This document shows positions 31,246-41,024 of a stretch of DNA of 64,000 nucleotides, piece by piece. The DNA lies in the NCBI RefSeq assembly GCF_025133575.1, contig NZ_CP104011.1, positions 1,116,001 through 1,180,000 of the forward strand, in the 5' to 3' direction. A program made the position numbers and the translations under genes. The stretch comes from Pseudomonas sp. GCEP-101. Lineage in GTDB: Bacteria; Pseudomonadota; Gammaproteobacteria; Pseudomonadales; Pseudomonadaceae. Numbering within the stretch: position 1 is the stretch's first letter; each line of letters begins with the position of its first letter. The notes beneath the pieces are model-generated. The model was not told where the DNA came from, ran no database searches, and was given only the letters and a program-made list of their open reading frames with translations.

Positions 31246-32457
31246 TCAGGCGCCTTCGCGATCACGGAAGCCGAGCAGGTACAGGATGCCGTCCAGCCCC
31301 AGGGTGGAGATCGCCTGCTTGGCCGACTGCTTGACCAGCGGCTTGGCGCGGAAGGCCACGCCCAGGCCGGCCAGGCCGAGCATCGGCAGGTCGTTGGCGC
31401 CGTCGCCCACGGCAATCGTCTGCTCCAGCTGCAGGCCTTCCTTCGCCGCCAGCTCGCGCAGCAGGTCAGCCTTGCGCTGGGCATCGACGATGGGCTCGAT
31501 GGCCACGCCGGTCAGCTTGCCGTCGACGATCTGCAGTTCGTTGGCGAACACGTAGTCGATGCCCAGCTTCGCCTGCAACTGCTTGGCGAAGTAGCTGAAG
31601 CCGCCGGAGAGGATGGCCGTCTTGTAGCCCAGGCGCTTGAGTTCGGCGAACAGGGTCTCCGCGCCTTCGGTCAGGCGCAGCGACGCACCGATTTCTTCCA
31701 GAACGTCCTCGGAAAGGCCCTGAAGCAATGCCAGACGTTCCTTGAAGCTCGCGCGGAAATCCAGTTCACCACGCATGGCGCGTTCGGTGATTTCCGACAC
31801 CTTATCGCCGACACCGGCCGCCTTGGCCAACTCATCGATGACCTCGGCCTCGATCAGCGTCGAGTCCATGTCGAACACTGCCAGGCGGCGGTTGCGGCGG
31901 AACACCGAGTCCTGCTGGAAGGCGATGTCGACGTTCAGCTCCTGCGCCACGCTGAGGAACTCGGCGCGCAGGGCGGCCGGGTCGGCCGGCTCGCCGCGCA
32001 CGGAGAACTCGATGCAGCCCTTGCCCTCGTCGGCCGGCATATCCAGCGGCATGCGCCCGGACAGGCGATCGATCTGGTCGATGTTCAGGCCGTACTTGGC
32101 CGTGATCGAGCTGACCCGCTGCAGTTGCTCGGCGGTGACCCGGCGCGTCAGCAACGTGACGATATGGCGCGGCTTGCCCTGGCCACCGACCCACTGCCGG
32201 TAGTCGTCTTCGGACACCGGGGTGAAACGCACCTGCTGGTCCAGCTTGTAGGCCGTGAACAGCACGTCCTTGAGCACCGACGAGGCCCGCTCGTTATCCG
32301 GGATTTCCACCAGGATGCCGAAGGACAGGGTGTCGTGGATCACCGCCTGGCCGATGTCGAGGATGTTCACGCCACCCTGCGCCAGGACGCCGGTAATGGC
32401 CGCGGTGAGGCCGGGGCGGTCTTCCCCGGTGATGTTGATCAGGACGATCTCGCGCAA
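31246..32457 (-). CDS. serB: Phosphoserine phosphatase SerB
   Basis: Last step of serine synthesis: phosphoserine to serine. 403 residues. Two N-terminal ACT-like regulatory domains (about 1-170, opening IVLINITGEDRPGL) precede a HAD hydrolase domain with DMDST near residue 196 (nucleophile and acid), LSGGFSYF and GDGANDLPML. Pseudomonads have the longer two-ACT form. Divergent from the Smp-like membrane gene, an arrangement shared with many gammaproteobacteria. Confidence 0.95.
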   Translation of the reverse strand: MREIVLINITGEDRPGLTAAITGVLAQGGVNILDIGQAVIHDTLSFGILVEIPDNERASSVLKDVLFTAYKLDQQVRFTPVSEDDYRQWVGGQGKPRHIVTLLTRRVTAEQLQRVSSITAKYGLNIDQIDRLSGRMPLDMPADEGKGCIEFSVRGEPADPAALRAEFLSVAQELNVDIAFQQDSVFRRNRRLAVFDMDSTLIEAEVIDELAKAAGVGDKVSEITERAMRGELDFRASFKERLALLQGLSEDVLEEIGASLRLTEGAETLFAELKRLGYKTAILSGGFSYFAKQLQAKLGIDYVFANELQIVDGKLTGVAIEPIVDAQRKADLLRELAAKEGLQLEQTIAVGDGANDLPMLGLAGLGVAFRAKPLVKQSAKQAISTLGLDGILYLLGFRDREGA

Positions 32458-32616
32458 GGCGCTGTCTCCGCCATGGAAAAAAGGCCGACATTCTACCTGC
32501 TTTCACCGTCGGCGGATGCTCCGCTCGCCCGCCCGGATGGCGCCGCCGCCGATCGGAATGCACGACAGATCGGCGCGCCACGCCGACTTTCGCCGCCTTG
32601 ACAGTGCCTGCGACGC

Positions 32617-32645
32617 TTTGCCCCCCGGTAGGGCCTCGTTATACT
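32617..32645 (+). promoter_or_regulatory. Promoter of the Smp-like gene
   Basis: TTTGCC (32617-32622) and TATACT (32640-32645) with a 17-base spacer. It lies between a possible TTG start (32598) and the GTG start (32682), and so supports the latter. Confidence 0.6.
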
Positions 32646-32681
32646 GCCCCGCATCTGCCCTTAAAGAAGACCGAGCCCGCT

Positions 32682-34247
32682 GTGACCCGGCCCACGTCCG
32701 TCAAGCCCGACAATTTCTTCCTGCTGCTGTTCCACGCCCTGCGCCAGCGCCGCGTGCCGATCGCCTTGCGCATCGCCATCCACGGCCTGTTGCTGGTGGC
32801 CGCCGCCCTGGTGATCTACGCCTGGGTGATGGGCATGCAGTTCAAGCAGGCCATGCAGCAGCAGGCCGACGCCCTCGGCCAGAGCCTGACCACGCAGACC
32901 GCGCAATCGGCGACCGAGCTGCTGGTGTCCAACGACATCCTCAGCCTCAACGTGCTGCTCAACAACCTGACCAAGAACCCGCTGGTGGCCCACGCGGCGA
33001 TCTACAGCGTGGACAACCGCATCCTCGCCGAGTCCGGCACGCGACCCAAGCAGGGCCTGCTGGGCGACGCCGAAGGCCTGTATTCCACACCGATCACCTT
33101 CCAGGAAGTGATCGCCGGCCACCTGCGCATCAGCCTCGACATGCACCAGTTCGAGCAGCCGATGACCGTCAGCCTGCAGAGCATGGGGCTGATCAGCCTG
33201 ATCCTGCTGCTGCTCACCCTGACCTTCGGCCTGCGCCTGGGCCGGCAGATTTCCACGCCGCTGCTGCAACTGCGTGTCTGGCTGCGCGACCCGGACGACC
33301 CCGCGCCGGGCGCCGGCCTGCAGAACGAGATCGGCGACCTCGCCCGCCAGTTGCAGGCACGCCTGGTGCCGGAGAAACCGCCAGCGCCCGAGCCGGTGGT
33401 CAGCGCCCCGGCGCCGCGTGCGAAAGCGTCCGCCAAGGCGGCTGCGAAGGAACCGCTGCTGGAAGGCGCCGACGCCGCCGACGAACACGAATTCGACGAG
33501 AACATCTTCTCCGACGACGAACTGCTCGCCCCCGCCGCACGCCGCAAGGCCGCTGCCGACACCGACGACGACTTCCCCGAGGACGACTTCGAGCCCGTGG
33601 TCGAAGAAGAGGCTGACGACGAGATCGGTGTCGAGGAAGAGGAGCCCGAGGCCGAGCCGGAACCGCTTTCCACCGGCACCAGCGCCGTGCTCGCGGTGCA
33701 GCTGGGCGCCCAGGAACAACTGCGCCGACTGCCGCGCCCGCGCCTGGTCGACCTGCTGCAGCGCTACCGCGATTGCCTGGAGCAGGCCGCGCGCCTGTAC
33801 AAGGGCACGCTCTACACCCTCAACGACGGTGGCAGCCTGATCCTCTTCCACAGCCGCGACCAGGACGAGGAATTCCTCACCAACGCCCTGTGCTGCGGCG
33901 AGCTGATGCGCGCCCTGGGCCACGCCCTGCAGATCGAAGTGGCCGACAGCGGCATCACCCTCCAGCTACAGCTGGGCCTGGTGCTGGGCGAAGACATCGC
34001 CGAGCTGGAACAGCCCGAGCTGCTGGAGAACTCCGCCGCCCAGGACGCCCTGGCCCTGAGCCAGCACAGCCGCAACCTGCTGCTGGTGGAAAAATCCATC
34101 GGCGACGATGAAAAAGTCCGTGAACGCGCGCGCATCCGTCCCATCGCCAGCCCGGAAAACGCCTGCTGCGTGGAATGGCTGAAGGAACCCTACCCCTCCA
34201 TGCTCGAACGCCAGCTGTCGCGCATGCGGGCGCTGCGCACCAGCTGA
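32682..34247 (+). CDS. Smp-like membrane protein with degenerate cyclase-type domain
   Basis: 521 residues. TM1 lies near 22-44, a periplasmic domain of about 110 residues follows, and TM2 near 160-182 is followed by a HAMP-like stretch (the SMP_2 family layout). A strongly acidic, disordered linker (about residues 255-340, rich in D/E) leads to a C-terminal domain (LRRLPRPRLVDLLQRY onward) resembling class III nucleotide cyclases but without clear metal-binding Asp residues. The gene is the usual divergent neighbour of serB. The start is GTG 32682; a TTG at 32598 lies upstream of the predicted promoter. Function unknown. Confidence 0.75.
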   Translation: MTRPTSVKPDNFFLLLFHALRQRRVPIALRIAIHGLLLVAAALVIYAWVMGMQFKQAMQQQADALGQSLTTQTAQSATELLVSNDILSLNVLLNNLTKNPLVAHAAIYSVDNRILAESGTRPKQGLLGDAEGLYSTPITFQEVIAGHLRISLDMHQFEQPMTVSLQSMGLISLILLLLTLTFGLRLGRQISTPLLQLRVWLRDPDDPAPGAGLQNEIGDLARQLQARLVPEKPPAPEPVVSAPAPRAKASAKAAAKEPLLEGADAADEHEFDENIFSDDELLAPAARRKAAADTDDDFPEDDFEPVVEEEADDEIGVEEEEPEAEPEPLSTGTSAVLAVQLGAQEQLRRLPRPRLVDLLQRYRDCLEQAARLYKGTLYTLNDGGSLILFHSRDQDEEFLTNALCCGELMRALGHALQIEVADSGITLQLQLGLVLGEDIAELEQPELLENSAAQDALALSQHSRNLLLVEKSIGDDEKVRERARIRPIASPENACCVEWLKEPYPSMLERQLSRMRALRTS

Positions 34248-34262
34248 CCCGCCATAGAAAGA

Positions 34263-34282
34263 GAGGGGCCGCCCGGCCCCTC
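34263..34282 (+). other. GC hairpin between the Smp-like gene and the DUF457 gene
   Basis: GAGGGGCC-GCCC-GGCCCCTC, 15 bases after one stop and 15 before the next ATG. No T-run. It could be an attenuator or an mRNA stabiliser. Confidence 0.45.
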
Positions 34283-34296
34283 GTGGAACGGATTCC

Positions 34297-34833
34297 ATGA
34301 CCACCCTGATCACCCATCCCCTGCCCGTGCTGGCCGTGGGCCTTGCGCTCGGCTCAGGCGTGATCCCGCCGCGCCTGCTGCTGGCCGGCCTGCTAGCCGC
34401 GTGCCTGCCCGACCTCGACGTGGTCGCCTTCAAGCTCGGCATTGCCTATCACGACGCCTTCGGCCATCGCGGCTTCAGCCATTCGCTGCTGTTCGCGGCC
34501 TGCCTGGGCGTGCTCGGGGCTGCCGGTTGCCGGCTGCTGGGCGGCGGCCCGCTGAAGGCCGGCCTGTGGATCGGCCTGGCGACCGCCTCCCACAGCGTGC
34601 TGGACGCCATGACCGATGGCGGCCTGGGGGTCGCCTGGTTCTGGCCCTGGAGCCAGCAGCGCTACTTCCTGCCCTGGCACCCCATCGAGGTCTCGCCCAT
34701 CGGCCTATCGCGCTTTTTCAGCCCGCGCGGCCTGGAGGTGGTGATCTCCGAGGCGCGCTGGGTCTGGCTGCCGTGCCTGGGGGTGGCCCTGGCGGGGATC
34801 GGCGTGCGCCGTCTGCTGCCGCGCAACGACTGA
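34297..34833 (+). CDS. Membrane-bound metal-dependent hydrolase, YdjM/DUF457 family
   Basis: 178 residues, about five hydrophobic segments. Conserved family residues are LPDLDVV (metal Asp pair), FGHRGFSHSLLF near residue 55 (His cluster) and SHSVLDAMTDGG near 100. These fit the LexA-regulated, membrane-associated hydrolase family; the substrate is unknown. It lies 49 bases after the Smp-like gene on the same strand, separated by a hairpin. Confidence 0.85.
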   Translation: MTTLITHPLPVLAVGLALGSGVIPPRLLLAGLLAACLPDLDVVAFKLGIAYHDAFGHRGFSHSLLFAACLGVLGAAGCRLLGGGPLKAGLWIGLATASHSVLDAMTDGGLGVAWFWPWSQQRYFLPWHPIEVSPIGLSRFFSPRGLEVVISEARWVWLPCLGVALAGIGVRRLLPRND

Positions 34834-34839
34834 CGCCGC

Positions 34840-36078
34840 TCAGCGCTTGCCGAGCTGCGCCTGCAGCTGGTCCAGCAGCGACGCCGGCGAGCCCTGCACG
34901 GGCAACTGGGCGCTGTAGCCCTGGAAGCTGCTGAAGCGCGCCTGGTAATTCAGCTCGATCCGGAAACGGTGGTCCCAGCCGGGTGAGTCCTCCGGCATCA
35001 ACTGGTCGCAATCCCCCATCGCCTGCGGCGACTCGCAGGGCTTGTAGGCCTGCGGGTAGACCTGACGCTTCCACAGCACCCAGGGCGACAGCGACAAGCC
35101 GGCCAGGCTGTTGCGCCGCAGGTCCAGCTCCAGTAGCTGCAACAGGCCGTTGCCGCCCAGGTACTGGTGCTGGTAGTCGACCATCACCATGTCCACGCTG
35201 TGCCCCTGGTCGTTGAGCATCCGCGTGTGCACGGCGCCGTCGGCATGGGCGTTGAGGGTGAGGAATATCTGGTCGTTGCGGCGAATCAGGCGCTCCCACA
35301 ACCGCGCGCCACTGCCATTATCGTCGTGGGAAAGCTCCGCCACGCCCTCCGCATTGCGCTGCAGGATGCTGTGGGAAGCGAGGATCACCGGCACGTGGGG
35401 ATGCTCGTCGATCACGCCCTGCGCCCACGCCAGGGTCGCCTCGGACGGGTTCCAGTCCAGCGCCAGCAACAGGAAGGACTGGCCGTAGCGCTGGAACAGG
35501 TGCACCTGGCTCAGTCCCTTGGGGTCGCTGCCGACGTAGGTGCTCTGCCAGGCGGCGCGCTCCGGACCGAAGTGATCGGCGAAACGGTCGAGGAAGGACC
35601 GCCGGTCATCCGAACTGGCTTCCTCGTGCACGTCGCGCTCGCCGGTGGCGATGCTGTACGGCACGCCGCGCTCTTCCAGGGTGCGCATGGCGCCGCTGGC
35701 GGTCTGCCACTGACTGGCGACACCGGCGTTTTCCACCACGTCGCCCAGGTGCACCACCAGCGGGACCTGCAGCACCTCGGCGTGTTTGGCCAGCCAGAAG
35801 GTCTGGGCGAAGAACGCCAGCGCCGGCTGGTACGGCAGGTTGGGGAAGCGCTGTTCGCTGCGGAACAGGTGGCGTTTGCGGTGATTGTTCTCCGCGTAGA
35901 ACTGGGTATCGGGCAACAGCGGCAGGACGAAACTGCCGCCGCCGGAAACGAGCTCCAGCGGCGGCAGCGGGTGCTGGCGGAAGAACGCCTGGTCGCGCTC
36001 GACCACGTCCTGGGTGTCGGCATCGCCGCAACCGCCGAGGAGCAGGCAGCAGGCGAGCAGGGAAGTCAGTGCTTTCAT
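34840..36078 (-). CDS. Metallophosphoesterase lipoprotein
   Basis: 412 residues. A lipoprotein signal ends in LLGGC (Cys17), so the protein is membrane-anchored and exported. The calcineurin-like fold shows LPDTQFY, HLGDVVENAG (metal ligands), ATGERD and LASHS. It resembles secreted phosphoesterases of unknown substrate. ATG 36078 shares a base with the stop of the upstream glycosyltransferase gene (TGATG), so the two are coupled and may act on the same envelope component; that is inference. Confidence 0.8.
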   Translation of the reverse strand: MKALTSLLACCLLLGGCGDADTQDVVERDQAFFRQHPLPPLELVSGGGSFVLPLLPDTQFYAENNHRKRHLFRSEQRFPNLPYQPALAFFAQTFWLAKHAEVLQVPLVVHLGDVVENAGVASQWQTASGAMRTLEERGVPYSIATGERDVHEEASSDDRRSFLDRFADHFGPERAAWQSTYVGSDPKGLSQVHLFQRYGQSFLLLALDWNPSEATLAWAQGVIDEHPHVPVILASHSILQRNAEGVAELSHDDNGSGARLWERLIRRNDQIFLTLNAHADGAVHTRMLNDQGHSVDMVMVDYQHQYLGGNGLLQLLELDLRRNSLAGLSLSPWVLWKRQVYPQAYKPCESPQAMGDCDQLMPEDSPGWDHRFRIELNYQARFSSFQGYSAQLPVQGSPASLLDQLQAQLGKR

Positions 36079-37700
36079 CACGGCGTGGTGCCCGCTCCCG
36101 GGAGCCGCAGCAGGCGGTAGGTGTCGTTGTCGAAACGGCCTTCGAACAGCGGCGAGGCCATGGGCAGGACGGCGGCGAGGCGCTGCGCATCGCGCGCCTG
36201 GATCACCAGGTAGAACGGCCCGCGTTGCGCTGCGAGCTGCTCCGGGCGGTCGAGGAACAGCGGCTGCAGGTCGCGGTCGAGGTTGACCATCAGCTTGATC
36301 GCCCGCGCGTCCGGCGCCATGCCGTACAGCGCCAGGGGCGCGGGCTGCGCATCGAGGTGGCGAAGCAGCTCGGCAGAAAATGCCTGGCTGTCATACAGGC
36401 GGTGTTCCACCGGTTCGAACACCAGGATGTAGCTTGCCCACAGCGCCAGCGCGGCCCCCAGGGCCAGCGCCGCCGGCCGCCGCCAACGCAGCGCGCCGAA
36501 TGCGAGCAGCCCGGCGAGCGCGACGATGCAGGCCGGCAGGCGCCAGCCCAGCGCGGCGAGCTCCTGCGGATAACGTTTCCAGGCCAGCCACAAGCCGGCC
36601 AGCAGCAGTGCCGGCAAGGCCAGCCAGAGCACCCGCAACACACCGCGCAGGACCTGTGCCAGTCGGCTGCCGGCGACCATGAACGGATACCCCGCGACCA
36701 CGGCCGCCAGGGGCGCCAGGGCGATGATGTAGCGGGCCTTCTTGGCCTGCGGCACCGACAGCCCCGCCATCACCACCAAGGCGGCCAGGGCACAGCCCGC
36801 CACCAGGCGGAACGCCGGCTCGCGGCGCCGCTGCCAGAGCAGCGCCAGTGCCGGCAACGCCAGCGGGAAGGCCAGCGCGTAGTTGCCCAGGGAGCTGCGG
36901 AAGTAATACAGCGCATCACTGGAGCCGGCGGAGCCGTCCAGTCGACCGATCACCTGCATCCGCAGGACGTCCTGGACGAATGTCTCGCCACCGGCGGCGC
37001 GCGCCAGGCCGATCAGCAGGAATACACAGGCGATCAGCAGCGCCAGCGCACTGGCCGAGAAGGCGAACAGCGGCTTCCAGCGCCGATCCAGTAGCAGCTG
37101 GCTGCACACCATGCCCGCCGGCACCACCAGCCCGAGCGGCCCGCGCAGGGCGAAACCGGCCAGCAGCAGCGGCAACAGGCGCAGCAGCAGGCCCGCCAGG
37201 GAATGGCGCGCGGCATGGAAAGCGACGTAGAAGGCGAGCAGCCCGACGGCCGCGACCATCAGATCGAGGGACACCGCCCGCGTTTCGCTGACGAAGGTGG
37301 CGGTCAGCAGCAGCATGGCCACGCTGATCAGCGCCCAGGAGCGGGAGAACGGCGCCACCAGGCGATACACCACGCCCGTGCAGATCGCCGCCGCCAGGGC
37401 GGTGGGCAGCCAGGCGGTAAATTCTGTAACACGCCCCAGCGGCAGGGACAGCAGGTAGGTCAGGAAGGTCGAGGTCGCCGGGTAGTCCGGATAGGGCACG
37501 CCGTAAGTGGTGGGGAACCAGCCCGGCCCGTGGCGCAGCATTTCGCGGGCGAACAGCACAAAACGCGAGTCGAAGCCGACGAAGGCATCGCCCTGCACGC
37601 CGAGCAGGAACAGCACCAGCGCCGCCAGCATGACGCAAAGCGTCTGACGACCCAGGGCGGAATCCGCCTGAACACTGGAGGTTGGGGGGAATGACGACAC
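36078..37700 (-). CDS. ArnT/PMT-like membrane glycosyltransferase (GT39 type)
   Basis: 540 residues with about 12 hydrophobic helices. The first periplasmic loop contains FDSRFVLFAREML and, further on, YGVPYPDYPATS, typical of GT-C transferases using undecaprenyl-phosphate sugars on lipid A or proteins. The canonical DE pair is replaced by D-S-R, so the donor is uncertain. The start is probably the GTG at 37700 (VSSFPPTSS); a TTG at 37757 is an alternative. Coupled to the phosphoesterase lipoprotein gene. Confidence 0.75.
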   Translation of the reverse strand: MSSFPPTSSVQADSALGRQTLCVMLAALVLFLLGVQGDAFVGFDSRFVLFAREMLRHGPGWFPTTYGVPYPDYPATSTFLTYLLSLPLGRVTEFTAWLPTALAAAICTGVVYRLVAPFSRSWALISVAMLLLTATFVSETRAVSLDLMVAAVGLLAFYVAFHAARHSLAGLLLRLLPLLLAGFALRGPLGLVVPAGMVCSQLLLDRRWKPLFAFSASALALLIACVFLLIGLARAAGGETFVQDVLRMQVIGRLDGSAGSSDALYYFRSSLGNYALAFPLALPALALLWQRRREPAFRLVAGCALAALVVMAGLSVPQAKKARYIIALAPLAAVVAGYPFMVAGSRLAQVLRGVLRVLWLALPALLLAGLWLAWKRYPQELAALGWRLPACIVALAGLLAFGALRWRRPAALALGAALALWASYILVFEPVEHRLYDSQAFSAELLRHLDAQPAPLALYGMAPDARAIKLMVNLDRDLQPLFLDRPEQLAAQRGPFYLVIQARDAQRLAAVLPMASPLFEGRFDNDTYRLLRLPGAGTTP

Positions 37701-37820
37701 GCGCGAGTCTCTCGCAGGCTCCGCGCGGAAACGTCCGGGCGCCAATAGCCTGCACAAGCGCCTGTAGATATCACGAAGGCCGTCAAGAAGATGTCAAAAA
37801 CGGCCAGCGCAGAAACAGAA

Positions 37821-37849
37821 CGGCCCGCAAAGCCATGGCTTGCGGGCCG
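37821..37849 (-). terminator. Hairpin after the PqiC-like gene
   Basis: CGGCCCGCAAGCC / GGCTTTGCGGGCCG read leftward, then TTCTGTTTC. A strong stem with a weak T-run. Confidence 0.65.
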
Positions 37850-37876
37850 CGATCGAGCCGGTGCGCAGCGTCCGAC

Positions 37877-38602
37877 TTAGAAGCGATAGACCTCGACATC
37901 GGTGCGGATCGGCACCACCAGCGGAATCTTCGGCCCCTCTTCCTTAGGCTTGGCAGCCTGGCCGGTGTTGGCCACCGCTGCCGGCTTGCGCGGCGGCGCC
38001 GCCTGCTGCTCCGCCACGGCGGCAGCGACCGGACGCACATCGCGGGCCAGTTGCACGGACAGCTTGCGCAGCAGGTCACCCTGGGCGCGCACCTGATCCT
38101 GCACGCTGCCCGAATGCGCTTCTTCCTCACGGAACACGCGGCTGTCGCGCAACTCACCCTTCGGGTCGAGCAGGCGCCAGCGCGCCTCCAGCACCGCCGG
38201 CTCCTTGGGGCCGGAGTCCAGGCGGCTGATGGTCAGCATGACCTGCACCTGCGGCGTAAAGCCGGGCTTCTCCGGGAAGAGCGCCAGCCGGGTGCTGTCC
38301 AGCTCGCCGGAGAGCAGGCGCATCAGCTGCTGGCTGACGTTGGTCTCCAGGCTGCCGGCCCAGCGGGCTTCGGTCGACAGATTGAGGATACCGTCGGCCT
38401 GGCGCTGGACCATGGTCTCGCGCTTCAGATAATCGGCCAGGGAAACCGGGCCGAGCAATACGGCGACACCGTTGTCACGGGTCGGAACGGGAACCGCGCC
38501 GGCGTCCAGCTGGTACAGCTGGGTCGGTCGATTCACCGTACAACCCGCCAGCCCGAGAAGGCTGACGAGGGAAAGAAAGGCCAAGGCGCGCAATGCGCTC
38601 AT
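37877..38602 (-). CDS. PqiC/YmbA-like lipoprotein
   Basis: 241 residues. A lipoprotein signal (MSALRALAFLSLVSL, lipobox LAGC) precedes a domain with TQLYQLD and ILNLSTEARWAGSLE that fits the ABC-type transport auxiliary (PqiC/YmbA) family. PqiC normally sits in the outer membrane and contacts MCE proteins (PqiB). No MCE or permease gene is adjacent, so this copy would act with partners elsewhere. The C-terminal 70 residues are Ala/Pro/Lys-rich and end EVYRF. The start at 38602 gives the proper signal peptide; ATG 38617 is also possible. Confidence 0.8.
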   Translation of the reverse strand: MSALRALAFLSLVSLLGLAGCTVNRPTQLYQLDAGAVPVPTRDNGVAVLLGPVSLADYLKRETMVQRQADGILNLSTEARWAGSLETNVSQQLMRLLSGELDSTRLALFPEKPGFTPQVQVMLTISRLDSGPKEPAVLEARWRLLDPKGELRDSRVFREEEAHSGSVQDQVRAQGDLLRKLSVQLARDVRPVAAAVAEQQAAPPRKPAAVANTGQAAKPKEEGPKIPLVVPIRTDVEVYRF

Positions 38603-38675
38603 CTGGATCACCGTCATTCGCCGAAGTTCGGCGCTACTTCCAACAAAACCAAAAAAATTCAGGCAACGCGCGAAA

Positions 38676-38718
38676 GGCGCCGGTAGCCAAAGGGACGTAT
38701 CATCCCTCAACCGGCGCC
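38676..38718 (-). terminator. Terminator-like hairpin after parC
   Basis: Arms GGCGCCGGT / ACCGGCGCC with an inner AGGGA/TCCCT pair lie about 35 bases beyond the parC stop on the minus strand, followed by TTTCG. Confidence 0.55.
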
Positions 38719-38752
38719 TCAGCTCCAGAGGCAGGATGTATCGAACCGCGTT

Positions 38753-41017
38753 TCAATCCTGAGACAGCGATTCTACCAGCAAGGCATCCACCCGCTGGAA
38801 TCCGCGCGGCAGTTTATTGCCCCGACGGCCCCTTTCGCCTTTGTAGTGCTCCAGGTCGTCACCCTTGAGCGAGAGCGTCCGCTTGCCCGCCTGCAGTACC
38901 AGGGTCGCGCCCGTCGGGAGAACGGCGAGGTCGGTGAGGTACTCCTCGCGGCTCGCCACGCGGTCGCCCGGCACGCTGATGATCTTGTTGCCCTTGCCCT
39001 TGGCCAGTTGCGGCAGGTCGGACACCTTGAACAACAGCAGTCGGCCCTCGGTAGTGACTGCGGCAATCCAATCCTGTTCCAAATCATTTACCGGACGCGG
39101 TGCCATCACCTGCGCACCGCTGGGCAGGCTGAGCAGCGCCTTGCCGGCCTTGTTCTTGGCCTGCATGTCCTCGCCCTTGGCGACGAAGCCGTAGCCGGCG
39201 TCGGAGGCCAGCACATACAGGGCATTATCCTCCGGCAGCAGCACGCGGTCGAAGCTGGCGCCCGGCGGCGGCGTCAGGCGGCCGGTGAGCGGCTCGCCCT
39301 GGCCACGGGCGGACGGCAGGCTGTGGGCGGCCAGCGAGTAGCTGCGCCCGGTGGAGTCGATGAATACCGCGTACTGGTTCGAACGGCCCGGCGCGGACGC
39401 CTTGAAGCCGTCGCCGGCCTTGTACGACAGGCCGGTGGCGTCGATATCGTGGCCCTTGGCGCAGCGCACCCAGCCCTTCTCGGACAGCACCACGGTCACC
39501 GGCTCGGTCGGCATCAGCTCGGTTTCCGACAGGGCACGGGCCTCGGCGCGCTCGACGATGGGCGAGCGGCGGTCGTCGCCGTAGGTCTCGGCGTCGGCCA
39601 GCAGCTCGTCGCGCACCAGCTTGCGCAGCTTGGCGTTGGAACCCAGGATCGCCAGCAGCTTGGCGCGCTCCTTGGCCAGCTCGTCCTGCTCGCCGCGGAT
39701 CTTCATCTCTTCCAGGCGCGCCAATTGGCGCAGGCGGGTGTCGAGGATGTAGTCGGCCTGAAGCTCGGAAAGCTCGAAGCGCTGCATCAGGACCGGCTTG
39801 GGCTGGTCCTCGGTACGGATGATGTGGATGACTTCGTCGAGGTTGAGGAAGGCCACCAACAGGCCTTCCAACAGGTGCAGGCGCTTCTCGACCTTGTCCA
39901 GGCGGAACTGCAGGCGACGGCGCACGGTGTCGGTGCGGTAGGTCAGCCATTCGCTGAGCACCTGGCGCAGGTCCTTGACCTGGGGTTTGCCGTCCAGGCC
40001 GATGACGTTCATGTTCACCCGGTACGAGCTTTCCAGGTCGGTGGTGGCGAACAGGTGAGTCATCAGCTCTTCGGCATCCACGCGGTTGGAGCGCGGGATG
40101 ATGACGATGCGGGTCGGGTTCTCGTGGTCGGACTCGTCACGCAGGTCGGCCACCATCGGCAGCTTCTTGGCCTGCATCTGTCCGGCGATCTGCTCCAGCA
40201 CCTTGGCCCCGGAGACCTGGTGCGGCAGCGCGGTGACCACGATGTCGCCGTCCTCGACGCGGTACACGGCGCGCATGCGCACCGAGCCACGGCCGGTTTC
40301 GTAGATCTTCTGCAGGTCGGCGCGCGGGGTGATGATTTCCGCCTCGGTGGGGAAATCCGGGCCCGGCACGTGCTCGATCAGGTCGGCGACGGTGGCCTGC
40401 GGCTCGTCCAGCAGGCGGATGCACGCGGCGGCCACTTCGCGCAGGTTGTGCGGCGGAATGTCGGTGGCCATGCCCACGGCGATGCCGGTGGTGCCATTGA
40501 GCAGCAGGTTGGGCAGGCGCGCCGGCAGCACAGCCGGCTCGTCGAGGGTGCCGTCGAAGTTCGGCACCCAGTCCGCGGTGCCCTGGCCCAACTCGGAGAG
40601 CAGGGTCTCGGCATAGCGCGACAGGCGCGCCTCGGTGTAACGCATGGCGGCGAAGGACTTGGGATCGTCCGGCGCACCCCAGTTGCCCTGGCCGTCCACC
40701 AGCGGGTAGCGGTAGGAGAACGGCTGGGCCATCAGCACCATGGCTTCGTAGCACGCCGAGTCGCCGTGGGGGTGGTATTTACCCAGCACGTCACCGACGG
40801 TCCGCGCCGACTTCTTGTGCTTGGCGTCGGCGTCCAGGCCCAGTTCGCTCATGGCGTAGACGATGCGCCGCTGTACGGGCTTGAGGCCGTCGCCGATGTG
40901 CGGCAGGGCGCGGTCCATGATCACGTACATGGAATAGTTCAGGTAAGCCTGTTCGGTGAAGTCGGCCAGTGACCGGCGCTCCACGCCCTCCAGACTCAGA
41001 TCGAGGGTTTCGCTCAT
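38753..41017 (-). CDS. parC: DNA topoisomerase IV subunit A
   Basis: 754 residues. With ParE it unlinks sister chromosomes. Catalytic Tyr127 lies in AAMRYTEA. In the quinolone-resistance region, [10 protein letters not shown] keeps Ser87 and Glu91, the drug-sensitive state by P. aeruginosa numbering. The C-terminal beta-pinwheel is present. It is last of the leftward set yqiA-parE-esterase-protease-parC. Confidence 0.97.
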   Translation of the reverse strand: MSETLDLSLEGVERRSLADFTEQAYLNYSMYVIMDRALPHIGDGLKPVQRRIVYAMSELGLDADAKHKKSARTVGDVLGKYHPHGDSACYEAMVLMAQPFSYRYPLVDGQGNWGAPDDPKSFAAMRYTEARLSRYAETLLSELGQGTADWVPNFDGTLDEPAVLPARLPNLLLNGTTGIAVGMATDIPPHNLREVAAACIRLLDEPQATVADLIEHVPGPDFPTEAEIITPRADLQKIYETGRGSVRMRAVYRVEDGDIVVTALPHQVSGAKVLEQIAGQMQAKKLPMVADLRDESDHENPTRIVIIPRSNRVDAEELMTHLFATTDLESSYRVNMNVIGLDGKPQVKDLRQVLSEWLTYRTDTVRRRLQFRLDKVEKRLHLLEGLLVAFLNLDEVIHIIRTEDQPKPVLMQRFELSELQADYILDTRLRQLARLEEMKIRGEQDELAKERAKLLAILGSNAKLRKLVRDELLADAETYGDDRRSPIVERAEARALSETELMPTEPVTVVLSEKGWVRCAKGHDIDATGLSYKAGDGFKASAPGRSNQYAVFIDSTGRSYSLAAHSLPSARGQGEPLTGRLTPPPGASFDRVLLPEDNALYVLASDAGYGFVAKGEDMQAKNKAGKALLSLPSGAQVMAPRPVNDLEQDWIAAVTTEGRLLLFKVSDLPQLAKGKGNKIISVPGDRVASREEYLTDLAVLPTGATLVLQAGKRTLSLKGDDLEHYKGERGRRGNKLPRGFQRVDALLVESLSQD

Positions 41018-41024
41018 GCGTGCC

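Noticed and set aside
32598..32681. Upstream TTG start for the Smp-like gene
   Set aside because: A promoter with good -10 and -35 words lies downstream of the TTG, so the GTG at 32682 is the better start.
38753..41017. Quinolone-resistance substitution in ParC
   Set aside because: Ser87 and Glu91 are both the sensitive-type residues.
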